From NCBI GenBank assembly GCA_013407085.1, contig JACCGJ010019572.1, positions 1-64,000 of the forward strand: a stretch of 64,000 nucleotides of DNA, in the 5' to 3' direction. The first letter of the stretch is position 1, and every line of letters starts with the position of its first letter. Both the position numbers and the translations under genes were made by a program. Shown piece by piece: positions 20,057 through 33,165 of the stretch. The notes under the pieces are model-generated. The model was not told where the DNA came from. It ran no database searches and saw only the letters and a list, made by a program, of their open reading frames with translations. The stretch comes from Atriophallophorus winterbourni. Lineage: Eukaryota; Platyhelminthes; Trematoda; Plagiorchiida; Microphallidae.

Positions 20057-22662
20057 AGCAAATACTAGTTCGAAACGCGAAGAGTCCAGCGGATACGCAT
20101 AGATGATGAGAGGCAAATACCTCGAAACCAGTCCTGTGGTTCCGGTGAGAATTTAGCGTTTCGGAATGGTATTCTTCTTCGAATTATCCTGCGGTTGTAA
20201 CAACCCTCGCGGCAATACGCCGTTCGATCAGTTGGGGCTTAGTTTAGTCCCTTCAGCTACTTATAAAGTAGCGAGTAGACGAGAACTTCGATTCGCATTG
20301 CGCCATCCGTCTACACAAATACTAGTTCGAAACGCGAAGAGTCCAGCGGATACGCATAGCTGATGAGAGGCAAAACCTCGAAACCAGTCCTGTGCTTCCG
20401 GTGAGATTTTAGCGTTTCGGAATGGTATTCTTCTTCGAATTATCCTGCGGTTGTAACAACCCTCGCGGCAATACGCCGTTCGATCAGTTGGGGCTTAGTT
20501 TAGTCCCTTCAGCTACTTATAAATCAGCGAGTAGACTAGAACTTCAATTCGCATTGCGCCATCCGTCTACACAATTACTAGTTCGAAACGCGAAGAGTCC
20601 AGCGGATACGCATAGCTGATCAGAGGCAGAAACCTCGAAACCGGTCCTGTGCTTCCGGTGAGATTTTTGCGTTTCGGAATGGTATTCTACTTTGAACTAC
20701 CTGCGGTTTTTACAACCCTCGCGGCAATGCGCCGTTCGATCCGTTGGGGCTTAGTTTAGTCCCTTCAACTATTTATGAAGTAGCGAGTAGACGATAACTT
20801 CGATTCGCTTTAGGCCATCCGTCTACACAAATACTAGTTCGAAACTCGAAGAGTCCAGCGAATACGCATAGCTGATGAGAGGCAAAAACCTCGAAACCGG
20901 TCCTGTGCTTCAGGTGAGATTTTAGCGTTTCGAAATGGTATTCTACTTCGAACTATCCTGAGGTTGTAAGAACCCTCGCAACAATACGCCGTTCGATCAG
21001 TTATGGTTCAGTTTAACACCTTCAGAGACTTATAAATTAGCGAGTAGACGAGAACTTCGATTCGCATTGCGCCATCCGTCTACACAAATACTAGTTCGAA
21101 ACGCGGAGAGTCCAGCGGATACGCATAGCTGATGAGGGCAAGAACATCGAAACCAGTCCTGTGCTTCCGGTGAGATTTCAGCGTTTCGGAATGGTATTCT
21201 TCTTAGAATTATCCTGCGGTTGTAACAACCCTCGCGGCAATACGACGTTCGAACAGTTGGGCTTAGTTTAGTCCCTTCAGCTACTTATAAAGTAGCGAAT
21301 AGACTAGAATTTCGATTCGCATTGCGCCACTCGTCTACACAATTACTAGTTCGAAACGCGAAGAGTCCAGCGAATACGCATAGCTGATGAGAGGCAAAAA
21401 CCTCGGAACCCATGCTGTGCTTCTGGTGAGATTTTAGCGATTCGGAATGGTATTCTACTACGATCTATCCAGGGGCTGTAACAAACCTCGCGGAAATACG
21501 ACGTTCGATCAGTTGGCGATAAGTTTAGTCCCTTCAGCTACTTATAAATTAGCGAGTAGACGAGAACTTCGATTCGCATTGGGCCATCCGTCTACACAAT
21601 TACTAGTTCGAAACGCAAAGAGTCCAGCGGATACGCATAGCTGATCAGAGGCAATAACCTCGAAACCAGTCCTGTGCTCCCGGTGAGATTTTTGCGTTTC
21701 GGAATGGTATTCTACTTCGAACTATCCTGGAGTTTTAACAACCCTCGCGGCAATACGACGTTCGATCAGTTGGGGCTTAGTTTAGTCCCTTCAGGTACTT
21801 ATGAAGTAGCGTGTAGACGATAACTTCTAGTCGCTTCGCGCCATCCGTCTACACAAATACTAGTTCGAAACGCGAAATGTCCAGCGGATACACATAGCTG
21901 ATGATAGGCGAAAACCTCGAAACCTGTCCTGTGCTTCCGGTGAGATTTTAGCGTTTCGGAATGGTATTCTATTTCGAACTATCCTGGGGTCGTAATAACC
22001 CTCGCGGCAATACGCCGTTCGATCAGTAGGGGCTCAGTTTAATCCCTTCAGCTACTTATAGAGTAGCGAGTAGACGATAACTCCGATTCGCATTGCGCCA
22101 TCCATCCAATCAAATACTAGTTCTAAACGCGAAGAGTCCAGCGGATACGCATAGCTGATGAGAGGCAAAAACCTCGAAACCTGTCCTGTGCTTCTGGTGA
22201 GATTTCAGCGTTTCGCAATAGTATTCTACTACGATCTATCCTGGGGTTGTAACAACCCTCGCGGCAATACGCCGTTCGATCGGTTGGGGCTTAGTTTAGT
22301 CCCTTCAGCTACTTATAGAGTAGCGAGTAGACGATAACTCCGATTCGCATTGCGCCATCCGTCTAAACAAATACTAGTTCGAAACGCGAAGAGTCTAGCG
22401 GATACGCATAGCTGATGAGAGGCAAAAACCTCGAAACCAGTCCTGTGGTTCCGTTGAGAATTTAGCGTTTCGGAATGGTATTCTTCTTCGAACTATCCAG
22501 GGTATGTAACAACACTCGCGGCAATACGCCGTTGGATCAGTTGCGGCTTAGTTTAGTCCCTCCAGCTACTTATAAAGTAGCAAGTAGACTAGAAATTCGA
22601 TTCGCATTGCGCCATCCGACCACACAATTACTATTTCGAAACGCGAAGAGTCCAGCGCATAC

Positions 22663-22705
22663 GCATAGCTGATGAGAGGCAAAAACCTCGAAACCGGTCC
22701 TGTGC
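22663..22705 (+). ncRNA. Satellite hammerhead ribozyme, near right end of array
   Basis: GCATAG, CTGATGA, GAGG/CCTC, GAAA, CCGG, GTC, CTGTGC all intact, although the surrounding monomer is diverged. The last copy at 22,920-22,962 is equally intact in its core. Confidence 0.88.
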
Positions 22706-22919
22706 TCCCGGTGAGATATTAGCGTTTCGGAATGATATTCTAGTTCAATCTATCCTGGGTTTGTAACAACCCTCGCGGCAATACGCCGTTCGATCAGTTG
22801 GGGCTTAGTTTAGTCCCTTCAGCTACTTATAAAGTAGCGAGTAGAAGAGAACTTCGATTCGTATTGCACCATCCGTCTACACCAATACTAGTTCGAAACG
22901 CGAAGATTCCAGCGTATAC

Positions 22920-22962
22920 GCATAGCTGATGAGAGGCAAAAACCTCGAAACCGGTCCTGTGC
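22920..22962 (+). ncRNA. Satellite hammerhead ribozyme, last copy
   Basis: Core CTGATGA at 22,926-22,932 with canonical stems and GTC; the monomer breaks off about 45 bp further on, where the array joins unique DNA. Confidence 0.88.
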
Positions 22963-23006
22963 TTCTGGTGAGATTTTAGCGTTTCGGAATGCTATTTTAC
23001 TTCGAA

Positions 23007-24559
23007 CCTCAGCTGATCATACCTCAATAGACTTTGCATAAGCCTAGGCGTGCTTCGAAGGAATATATATTGTATTTATTATGCATTGATTTTTTCCCTC
23101 AATATTCAAGTGAAACGAATCTATCTTAATACATTTCGAATTTATGACTTCTGTACACTGGTCTTCTCTAATAATATAATATAATTCGTGATCTCTTTCA
23201 TTCTCGGGTAATCCGGATCCTTTTTGAAGCAGCTAACAGTTACATGTAGTATCCAGGTTGAAACGTTTGTACAAAATGAAGGTTTTAATTACACTAACCG
23301 CGCATATTCGTGTGATGCTTTTTTGTCATTAAACATGGGATCTTATTTAGTATTTTCCATATTATGAATTGGAACTTTATCCTAAACATTTTAATATAAG
23401 TGAGACGAATAAATGTACACCAATTTGATTATTTCTTGACATGGAGTTATGTTTAAAATATGTCCACGCTCTAACCCATATTTACATAAAATATGCTGAA
23501 AAGATTTATTCGGCCATATATTACTCATAAAGAAAAATTTATGAAGCCATCTCATGTCATATTTCATTATTTCATCCCGTTCATTAAAGAGTGCATTCTG
23601 GTTCTCTATTCCTAAAACTATCGTTAACCACTGAACTATAAAGGTTCGACAGTTGCTTCACTGGAAAACTTTGTTCACCACTTGCCCAATGATTCTTGTC
23701 TCATTGCAAATAATCTTAATGTTTTCAACTGTAAATAACAGGGGGTGGATTGATACCAATATATATTCACTTAATGCATAATCTATTTGTGACCATGGCT
23801 TTTAAATCCACATGAAAACCGCGAACAGATTAAATGGTGTTGTGGTTTATCAAGTGCGTTGGATGTTAGTAGAAAATTATATTAGTTAATAGTGCGTCAT
23901 TTTTTAAACAAACGCTAATAATGCTGAATAGTGTTAGGAAAAGATATGAAAGACATTTCGAAACATTTTTTTGATCATTCTCTTGCTCAAAGCACTTACT
24001 TTCTTTGTAGAATTCTTTCCCTGTAAAAATATAAAGTATGTTTATGGTAACACTGTAACTCTAGCATTTTCGTTTGTAGTAACAAAGGGGTTCACTTACG
24101 TGTTTTGTCATATTCTCCATATTTTTCGATCATCACGTTTCTGTGATACTTTTCATTGATCAATGTATTCTTCAGTTCACAAGCTTTTGTGTTCTGAAAG
24201 CCCTCGTCTATCAATGTACAAAATGTGTATTCCTCGGCCATTAGTGAACCAGCCGAATTCATTTGTGATGTTTTATTTAACATACGCTAATTGAACATTT
24301 GTGAGAAAGATTTTGTAAAATTAAATCAGAATTTTATTATTGAAACATCAAACGACACCATAAACTGTCTACATGAGAAATCGATTAATTACGATGTGCA
24401 ACTAAATTGCTACAATGTTCTATAGGTTTTACACATTAATTACGTATCGATATTCACCTGCGTGTGATTTGCCCTGGCTATCAAAGCTTTTATGTTTCCT
24501 TGAAGATGAATAATATTATATCGATTGCATGATGCAAAAACGTTATTATAATAGTTATT
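23007..24559. other. AT-rich spacer, no gene seen
   Basis: Unique AT-rich sequence right of the satellite. Open frames here are short, lack recognisable domains and have no relatives in the window. Confidence 0.5.
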
Positions 24560-24640
24560 ATTCAAGATTCAAGATTCAAGTATTTATGGTCACAAAAAGC
24601 ACATTGCTTCCCAATTACCATATCAACAGTGTATTCATTC
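24560..24640 (-). repeat. CR1-type LINE 3' terminal fragment
   Basis: Minus strand: a 3' UTR end with GTGACCATAAATACTTGAATC and repeated GAATCTT units, matching the terminus at 4466-4540. Severely 5'-truncated, with only the tail left. Confidence 0.65.
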
Positions 24641-24644
24641 ATTC

Positions 24645-24775
24645 ATTTATTCATAGATTATATGCAGGTTAAAAGCTATGCTTTACAAGACCCACAAAAA
24701 TGTACATCGAGTCGGATGGTAAAAAATATCAAAATATTGTTAGATTATTATCAAACTCTTCACCATACGACTTGA
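24645..24775 (-). repeat. LINE 3' UTR fragment shared with 33,166-33,290
   Basis: Matches 33,166-33,290 almost base for base, including the AAAATATCAAAATATTGTTAGATTA stretch (shown in part only). At 33 kb it is the 3' end of a CR1-type RT, so this is a tail-only copy with an ATGAATAA-type repeat terminus. Confidence 0.65.
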
Positions 24776-24859
24776 GTCATTATTTAAAAATTGTGATTTG
24801 CTCCAAGTTGTATATGCATAAGTTACACTGTTCACTTTTTTTCAAAACAAACTTGTGGA

Positions 24860-25345
24860 TGAACGAGGCGGAAAACGCGGAAGTACTTCCTGAAGCTCGT
24901 CTAAGTGCATGCTTATACTGCACCGACGGTGCCGTCTTCTCTGGCCGGGTTGTGTAAACAGAACGTAAAATGGTCGTATTCTAAATAATTTAGTTTATGG
25001 TAAATTAAAATCTGGAAATCGACCTTTGAGCAGAAAGCACTTGTGCTACAAAAATGTCTGAAAATTGTTATGAAATCCCGTTGCATTGGATCCACAAATT
25101 CGGAAGTTTTTGCTCTTGAACGCTCGCTTTAGAGAATATGTGTAAAGCGTCAGCTGCAATCGGAGGAAGAACAGATAACAAATCCGGCTGCTTAGCTTAG
25201 ACCACGCCGTCAATCAGCCCGGTACTGTTTATCGTTGTAAGCGTTGTGGAAGAGATTACTACTTTTGCGTCGAAGTATGTACTCATTAGCAATGCCGTGG
25301 AGCATGGTCGAACTCGACCGAATTAGGCTGACAATAAAAATCTCA
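24860..25345 (+). pseudogene. LINE1 3' end, heavily decayed
   Basis: Follows the C-terminal coding part of LINE1 (compare 37,370-37,870): a GGTCGTATTC block near 24,970, GGAAATCGACC near 25,015, CGCTCGC near 25,120, a TATCGTTGTAAGCGTTGTGG zinc-finger block near 25,230, and the terminal ATGGTCGA...CGACCGA motif near 25,305-25,325. Stop codons are frequent. Confidence 0.65.
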
Positions 25346-28300
25346 AATTTTGAGCCTATGAAAAATTTGGAACTAGGTAATATTGATTTTCTAGTAGTCG
25401 GTCGGATTTCATAGTAATTATCAGTTTGATCAGCAACGGCTGAAGACAACCGCCGCTACTATTAGACATCAATTCGACATTTCAGACTCCCTTATTGATC
25501 AAACTACAAAATGACCGCCAATAATTTACGTTCAATATAATATATATGATATGATTAAAATATATAAATATGCATGTGTGTAGTTAATATAGGAATGTTT
25601 ATGCTTTTCGAATATGAACGTATGAATCATGGGTAAGGTAAAATTGCGACCGCGCTTATTCATATAGGTTCATAAATTTGAACGATTTTCAACTGACAAG
25701 TATGTGACTATCTAATATGTTAATGAACGAGTAGTAAAGAAATTGAATGTAAATGTGAAATTGATATTTGATTGCACTCATCGACGGGATACACTTATAT
25801 TTACGCACAGGTCCCAACTGATGTTTAGCGTACAATTCCCGGTGTATACAATGGTTTCAACATAAGCTCTATCCTAATGTACTTGATTAACAGATCATCT
25901 AAGCAACCGACTATACCACCCAATTAGGCATGCTTTCGACGTACATCGAATGTATGCTTATAGAGCAATATTCACAAATGCGTATTCCTTTTCGTGTCTG
26001 AGTTTGGAGTGCAGTATAAATTAGTGCTAATCATAAGTTTTCAGATTATATACGGAAAACTATCTTGCGGCACAGCGCGAGAGCTCAACGCGGCGAAAAG
26101 ACCGATGACACCGATCGCAATCCAGCCAAGCAGAAGAACAAAGTCGGTCGCTATTGTGCGGTATGCAATTCGTCATGTTCGTTCTAATGATTTCGACGTG
26201 GAGAGGGCCTTAAGTTTAGCGTATGCACGAAATCGATCGCCGAATTATTGATAACTGATTCATACATGTTGAATCCACTGTTGCGGTAACCGGAGTTGCA
26301 TCTCCATGATTGGCGTAGTTCTGTTTATTTTCAAGTGCACCATAAATGAGTTTGACTAAGTTGCTTCTGTAGGATGTTTGATTCGTTTATAAATATTATT
26401 AGCTTTAGACAGGGTATTTTGGGATAAACTGTTTAAGAATTTGCAGATGGTTGCTCAACGCTAAGAATGACGTGTTTACGATTTCATCGAGTGCTCTCCA
26501 GTCCTGTATAATCAGCGTAACGCACATTAGAAGAGAGCACAATAGGTGACCTCAATCGACCTCACCTAATCCCATCCGCCCCCAAAAATAAGTTTATTTG
26601 GAGAACGTGGCCAAGGTATCACACCTATGACTAGAGATTTTTGATCGTCGCTTCCATCCAAAACTCAGACAGAGGTTATGCACTACTTATGAACTCAAGT
26701 GAATTTCCGTCATTTGCTTTGAGAATATTTCAATCAACTTGCTACTCATATGTAATCACAAGAAGAAAAACGTATGTGGTAGCGCGTACCATAAGGAAAA
26801 AATAGTTAGTTGTAACAAGAATCTAGCTTTATCGTTGAAAATGATGTAAGTTTGTACCAAAAAGTGCGATACACTTTAGCACTGTGAGCCTAAATATCTA
26901 CAAGTGTAATTTGATTGCCTTCCAACATTTCATATATAATTGATTTTTCATTGAAACCTTTGACAGTTTAGTTAGAATGGTAATTATACTAGAATTTTAT
27001 CGTCCAATCCAAATGCATTTCATCATTTTCACACATTATCCAGCTTATTAGCTCGTTATATAAAAATGACATGTTTTTATTGGTCATATATGCTACTTAA
27101 AGGCATTTGCAAACTAACAATGAAAGCCTGTCCACAGGCCGTGCAGTGTAGCGTGATTTATCTCCTTACCGCTAGTAAAATAGACTGCAAACCTTCAGCT
27201 TCAAGCTGGGATTGAGCATGTGTTGCGATCGACCGTTTGAATGAGGGTAGGCAAACACCCGACAAACATTGATGGTACATTGTGTTCTGTATATCATATC
27301 CGAAAACTTAGATTGTCTGATACGAGCGCCGCGATGTACGTTCGAATCACACTTCGATGAAGAACTTTAATGCAATTTTTTATAAATTTCACAAAAAATG
27401 AAAACAGTGACAGACGAATTATCGCACGTGAGGGTGATGATGCTATTGCTGACAGTTTGCAAATCGGAATTCAATTTAATTATTAATAATTTTCACAGAA
27501 TGCCGTCATGATCGAATTTGTGTATATTTCAGAGAACTGTATACTCATGAGTGTTCATATAAATATTTGTAAAAGCGATAATTAATTTGGGGTGGTTAAA
27601 TGTGATCAAAACTCACAGGTACGACGCCCTTGTTGAAAACTAAACTCGAATTCATTGGTTGTGTGCCAACATAGACAAGTTTGACTGAAAATGTAAAATA
27701 GAAGGAACATTGTTAGCGAATGCCTAATGTTTACGTACCAACATTCATGGCATACTAACTACGCAAAGCCTATGGAGAACACTTCAGCTTACTTCACTGA
27801 CGTCGGAGGGACAGTGCTTACAAAATTTAAACTAGGTGGAGCTTAGATAAACCTTACATGATACCGTCGCTCATTGATAGAGGGCAGATTGGTGAGCTCT
27901 ATGCCCCTCAAAATCTATCATTCGGTCAAATGTTTTCTATCTAGTCAGACAAACACCGAGGAGGGTTTCATGCAGTTACCGATAACGAAGAAAAAACTTA
28001 TAATGTTGAATATATTGTGAAGAACGTGAGTATTTCGTGTTTGTATTCTACATCCGATATCGACATCTATGGATGGAAGCCAACGAGATCAGTATTTGTG
28101 TAACATACGTGAATCTTTTACTTTAATTCAGTAGATAATTAATAATGACTTCACGTTGTATTCAAATAATGCATAGATTACTATAGGCTAGTAAAATACA
28201 CTACAATATATAATACTATCTTACATTTTCATGTAATTTGCATAGTGTTAAAATAATACAATATACCATATAATATTACATCTCATTATACCAAATTGTA

Positions 28301-28640
28301 TGATTTATTGCAATGGGTTTTAATATATATTAATTTTGATTGTATTTGAAGTTAATATAGCTTTAATATTATATCATATATAAAATTTTACTAGGTACTA
28401 TAATCATCACATTTAATTGGTAATTATCATATTACATGATCACGTTTACCGTAAATATGTACATCCAATACAATAAGCTTAATCAGAGTTATACGATATC
28501 CCAGTCTATTACAATACATTTAGTAGATTACATGATTTAATAAAATAGCATGGTCAATTATAGTATTAAATTATGATCTCTCGCGCTACAAAAGACTGTT
28601 GCAAATGAAATATGAATGCGCGATACGTTGACCCTAATAG
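25346..28640. other. AT-rich spacer, no recognised gene
   Basis: About 3.3 kb. The only departure is a higher-GC island at about 26,040-26,260 with an 85-codon frame rich in Arg/Ala (GTARELNAAKRPM), of unknown nature and without recognisable domain. A LINE remnant and a gene exon are both possible; neither is supported. Confidence 0.4.
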
Positions 28641-28644
28641 TTTG

Positions 28645-28920
28645 GAAAAAACGTGTTCCTGACCATGTCTTTCGACAGAACGGTGGAAAGCATAATCTTC
28701 AAAGTGGGGAAGAGAAGCTGCTGCGCTCGACTGCTGAGCGACAACGTGAAATGCCGACGGTCGACCGACAAGTGAGTAAACTCCACCGAAGAAATCGCTC
28801 CTCCTAAATGGGACTGTTTAGTCATTTGGGAACCTATGAAGCATGAAATCACCATGCGCTTGTGATATACATCCATGGTCGACATCGACCGAATGAGGTC
28901 TACAGTAAAGTGCATTATAA
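28645..28920 (+). pseudogene. LINE1 3' end, tail copy
   Basis: Corresponds to the last coding part and 3' end of LINE1 (compare 37,620-37,880): GAGCGACAACG-type Arg-rich linker, then TCCTCCTAAATGGGACTGTTTAG and the terminus TACATCCATGGTCGACATCG (28,869-28,890), ending in GGTCTACA. It is 5'-truncated to under 300 bp. Confidence 0.75.
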
Positions 28921-29934
28921 CATTTCATTGTATTTGATAAAACAGTATGTTTCGATATAGTATATTACTATCTATTAAAAATAGATTAATCCAGTTAGCA
29001 GATATTGTTTAACAAAAGGTTCTTACGTTTAATTAGTTCACTAGCGACCGAACGTCTATCGTGGATTATCAAAAGAGCGAGTGTAATTATACAGAGTGTT
29101 ATACGCATTGTTTTCGTTAGCGGCCCCGAATGTCTGTAACTTTCACTGATACATTTATACCTTCAAGGAACCTTACCAGAGTGCAAAAATGACTATTTGT
29201 TAAGCTGTGATTGGTTGCGGGTATATACTGAGCAGGTGCACTTAATATGTGAATTGACTTTGCTTGCATCGATTTTTGTAGCATAAACTTTTCTCAAGTA
29301 AATTTAGGAGATGTATATTGTTGTATGTTATAAGAGTGTCCAAATATCTGTATTTACAAAGCATCTGGTAAAGGTGATGCCCTGAAATTTACAGTTGATT
29401 TTTCGTTACCAGTAGAATAATAGTTTGAAGAAAATGTTGACTACCATGAGCCTACAAGACTCACAATTGAAATTAGGTTACTGATGGCATTTGTGTACGC
29501 CTTTGTCCTTATTGCTGAAACTTAGTGTAAACGGATAATGAGATTTTCCTATATTATTTTTTATCCCCTTCAACCCCGAATGAATGTACAATTACGTAGC
29601 ACTTATGTGATGATGTTACTTACCTGCGTGTGTAAACACGTATTACCACTACCTTTTTAGCCTTCAAAATTAATTTCTTAGATCTGCTTAGGCCCGGGAA
29701 TCCTGAAAGCATCTTAGTCTACGTTCGGTCCATGACCTTGCGAAAATTCGCCTCAAACAGGATTGTTCAATTTCGTTCATGCATTGATTCACTTCATATT
29801 ACAAAGTATTTATTCGCATCCTACTAAATATATTTTCATTGTGTCCATTTACATGAAACATTAAGTCTGCTGCAATCTATCTAATAAATAAAATAATAAT
29901 AATAAAAATACAACCACCGCAGAAGTTATATATA
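28921..29934. other. AT-rich spacer, no gene seen
   Basis: No coding frame of interest, no repeat shared within the window. Confidence 0.5.
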
Positions 29935-32804
29935 GTTCTGAATGAAGTCTATTATTCTCCGCCTTCTTTGCTTATTGTTTGTGTTTACTATTCATGGATT
30001 CGGGTGGAGCGTAAACGTTTACGTTCTGAGAGATTAGCTTCGTAATTCCAAGTGTGTCAGTACGTAAATCGACCAGATTGAAATTGTATTCATTTGTCCA
30101 AACCTAAGCTCGCAGAGAGCTGCACAGATCATAGTGGTGGCTGAGATCTCTCAAGACAGACGAGTGAAATTAAGATTAACTTATGCACCTCTGCATGTTG
30201 CATAATCCCTAATTGCCTTGGTTGTTTTCAGTTGTGATAAACATTAACAGACCAATTAGACAGCTTGCGTAATCCATGCTCACGTTCAAGTTTAAACGCT
30301 GAAAAATTGGACGCCAGATTGTAACGGATTCCCACCCTTTTTATTCAATCAAACGACTCATCTGGAAAACCTTTCATGTATGGTTTAACCAATTGCCCTA
30401 TGCTTTTCGTTATAAAGTTTATTTATCATGGATACATTTCCGCGATCGGACACAGAACCTTTCCAACACATTGCAAGTTCATGTTTCTGTGATGAGTGCA
30501 TTGGAGCGACACAGTCGACATCAGATCACCACAGTTCTTGCCACCAACTCCCGTTTGTTCTGCATTGCAGTGCACAGGTTTAGCATCCGGGAGAAATCGT
30601 TTTACAATTACACTCCAATTGTGCATATGACTGCCAGAAGTTGTTGGTTATTACGGTAGAAATTACTTTCTGCCAATCCAAACCCTTAGAATTCGTATTA
30701 ATATTGATCCCAGAATCTTCCGCTTCTCATTGATTTGAATTGAGTCAAGTGATATGAAGTTTGAACTAATCATTTTCTTAATCGTTTCCGCATCGTGCTA
30801 CTAGAACTCAAGGTGCTTCACTCTGTCACCTTCTACTAGACGTGTTATTCCCGAACAATCAGTTTTTAATTATTCTCAAAGGTGCCGATCAGAGGATCTT
30901 CTAATTTGACTGTCCGTTGGTTTCCCTTAGGTTCAACCGCTATGTCGCTAGTTGTAATAATGTACCATCAAATATAACGGTTTTCAGTTGATACTCTAAA
31001 CCCTATCTTCATGGCAAGCATATGACGGATTCGCTGTGGCAGATAAGTGGCCATTGAAATTGAGTGATTATCACATGGCGATTTTTGATAGCCACAGTCC
31101 CCAGCTCACAATTACGAAGCGATAGTTATAGAACATTTACGTTTAATTATCACATTTTGCAGTTCACAGATATTGTCACTTACTGTTTGACTGCACGTAT
31201 TTGTTTGTATAGCAGTTTACCTCCGAGTAATACAAGTGACTCCAGGTTTAATAGAGTCCGATCAAATTTGTGTTAGGTTTTCATAATCACCATTTATCAA
31301 AGTGAAGTAGCAATCAGAATAGTGAACTTCTCTCGTAATCACGACTGTTGTTTATAATCCATTAAAATTGTCAAATTTACTCCAAGTGCTGTGTTACTCC
31401 GGGATGGGGATGCAGAATTACACAAGTTTAAGATTGTCAAAAGTATATAGTCATTGAACAATCCATGAAAAAATATATTGTTGATGAACCACATTCGCGA
31501 TTTAATGCCACAGTTGGATAGGGTTGGTGCGAACAACCAGTTCAATTACATGAGCGAAAACGCAGGTAGATTGAGTTCAACCCATAATATTGAACAAACA
31601 TACTCACTTGCATGCATTTCCATCAAACGCACACAAGGCACGATCACGTAGGTACAGTATAATCAAGATCCACATGTCAAAACAGTGGACTAATTGTAAA
31701 TAAGATTTGTGCGTGTATCCTACTAACGTGTGCAAACAGCCCGTTACGATTGCGTGCTTTGTGTGATTCAAATGCATACTAATGAGGAATATTATATCAC
31801 TGACTATTAAAATTTGACAAACAGAAACCAATTAAAAATTCACTGAGTTGAGAGTATCATCACAGTATCCTCTACCCGTCGAAAAACTAAGTTTCTCGTT
31901 CGCCACATATAAATATTATCGACGTACAACTGACACGAAAATCAGTTCACCCCAAAAATAAATTTTAATAAATATTAGTTAAATCGTTCATTGCATATGC
32001 TGATTTCCTTCCTTCACGCTTAAGCGGATTCGTGTTGAATATGTGATGCACGATTTAGCACAATCACCATTCAATGTGTTGATCATGTGTTGTTCATTTT
32101 AGCGGTAAATCAATTCAAGAGAGCACCGGTCACCTAGATCACGATGAAGTGAATATTAGCAACTTTAGTTCAGTGCACCGGTTGTTATTGTCATCATGTT
32201 TTGATCATCGTAAAGATTGACCTCGGAACACGTTTTCATTCAAATTATCACTGAATCTGTCTTTTGTGCTTTGTTTTTTATCTTAAACCTGTTTTAGTCA
32301 TTGAGTGCATGATTTTTCCGACCGTCATTGATTATGCAAAAACAGAATACTAAATTTGACTTCTTACGTACAGACTGGCAATATGATACACTACGAGTGA
32401 CTTAGGGTACACTGAGAGTGTTTTGCTTCTATTTGCGATTTTGTACGTTTCATATGCGCATAACGTATTTTTTCTATTACTTGACAAAAACATACTCAAC
32501 ACTGCCAAATGTGGGTTGACCAACAAGCACAGTGGGTCGAAGTAGAATGTTCCAATCAATAGTAATGACGTGTATGAAGTTCGAAGGATGACAATGCTCG
32601 AATTATATGTCAATTCAACAAGCTTACGTACAAGAAATGCACTAGTCTAATGATGAGTTGCTTGTCACCATTTGAACTACTAGCGTTTACCATCCCATTT
32701 TAGAAGGATGATACTAATTCGTTGATTTCATGGTATTCACAGAAGTTTTGCGAATATGCTCTTATTTCCGTAAATTTTCTAACAACGCGCTACTAATATG
32801 GCCT
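29935..32804 (+). repeat. Large dispersed repeat, copy A
   Basis: Colinear with 38,335-42,500 (copy B) after removal of insertions from copy B. Anchors: 29,940 with 38,345 (CGCCTTCTTTGCTTATT), 32,100 with 41,335 (GCGGTAAATCAATTC), 32,440 with 42,120. It has no protein frame. Inside it, at 31,605-31,660 and 31,710-31,790, are two inverted copies of a hammerhead-like unit. Confidence 0.8.
31722..31745 (+). ncRNA. Decayed hammerhead-like core in copy A
   Basis: CTAACGT then GTGC, AAACA, GCCC: positionally equivalent to the better core at 40,957 in copy B. Core bases are lost, so no activity is expected. Confidence 0.3.
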
Positions 32805-33065
32805 CTGTGAACCAAGTCCAGCTCCTGTTCTACAAGCGTTGTCCTGTGTGGCTCAGCGTAACTTCTCTTAATAATCTGTGATAGGAGTGAATTCGAGTGA
32901 CTGGATCTTCAAAACCAGTTTGCTCCGGGTGGATGGAGCAATAAGTCCATGAAGGCGGTTCATCTAATGGAAGGTAAACCTTCTCTCTGACAACTGCAAC
33001 GGCATCGTTGTCTACATTTATTGACCGAGCTGTTCCTTTAGTTTTAACGGCACCTGTTACACAGA
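32805..33065 (+). pseudogene. LINE1 5' leader fragment
   Basis: Similar on the plus strand to the 5' leader of the LINE1 at 47,575-47,100: AACCAAGTCCAGCTCCTG, then GTCCATGAAGGCGGTTCA and CGGCATCGTTGTC in the same order. Only the non-coding leader survives; copy B keeps just the first 60 bp (42,505-42,570). Confidence 0.65.
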
Positions 33066-33165
33066 AAACTGTATTGAAAAGCCCCGGATTTCATCGACTA
33101 CTGTAAACAAAGTGATGCGATTGCCAATGAGCGTTTACACAATTGTATTATTTTTTCTGATTGAC

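Larger units (their letters stand above)
11500..23006 (+). repeat. Hammerhead satellite array, about 45 monomers of about 257 bp
   Basis: Monomers repeat every 256-258 bp, all in one orientation, from the CR1 fragment at the left to unique AT-rich DNA at the right, where the last monomer stops partway. Monomer order: A-box-like TTAGTTTAGTC, a TATAAAGTAGCGAGTAGAC block, TCTACACAAATACTAG, B-box-like GTTCGAAAC, ribozyme, then GCGTTTCGG. Left half monomers (11.5-15.3 kb) are nearly identical; the right half is more diverged and contains a 1,798-bp higher-order repeat. One monomer (13,206-13,430) is full of single-base indels. The plus-strand 65-codon frames in most monomers are not considered genes. 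Confidence 0.97.

Noticed and set aside
11684..22672. Repeated 65-codon plus-strand frames (MVFYSDLSWGCNN-type) in most satellite monomers
   Set aside because: They exist because the monomers are similar; their stop codon is the TGA of the ribozyme core, no signal or domain is visible, and several monomers break the frame. Conservation is explained by recent amplification.
11500..23006. CRISPR array
   Set aside because: The repeat unit is about 257 bp with no short repeat/spacer alternation and no cas genes; the genome is eukaryotic.
26040..26260. Exon-like GC-richer island
   Set aside because: Open frame of 85 codons but no recognisable domain, and no convincing splice context; mentioned only as unassigned.
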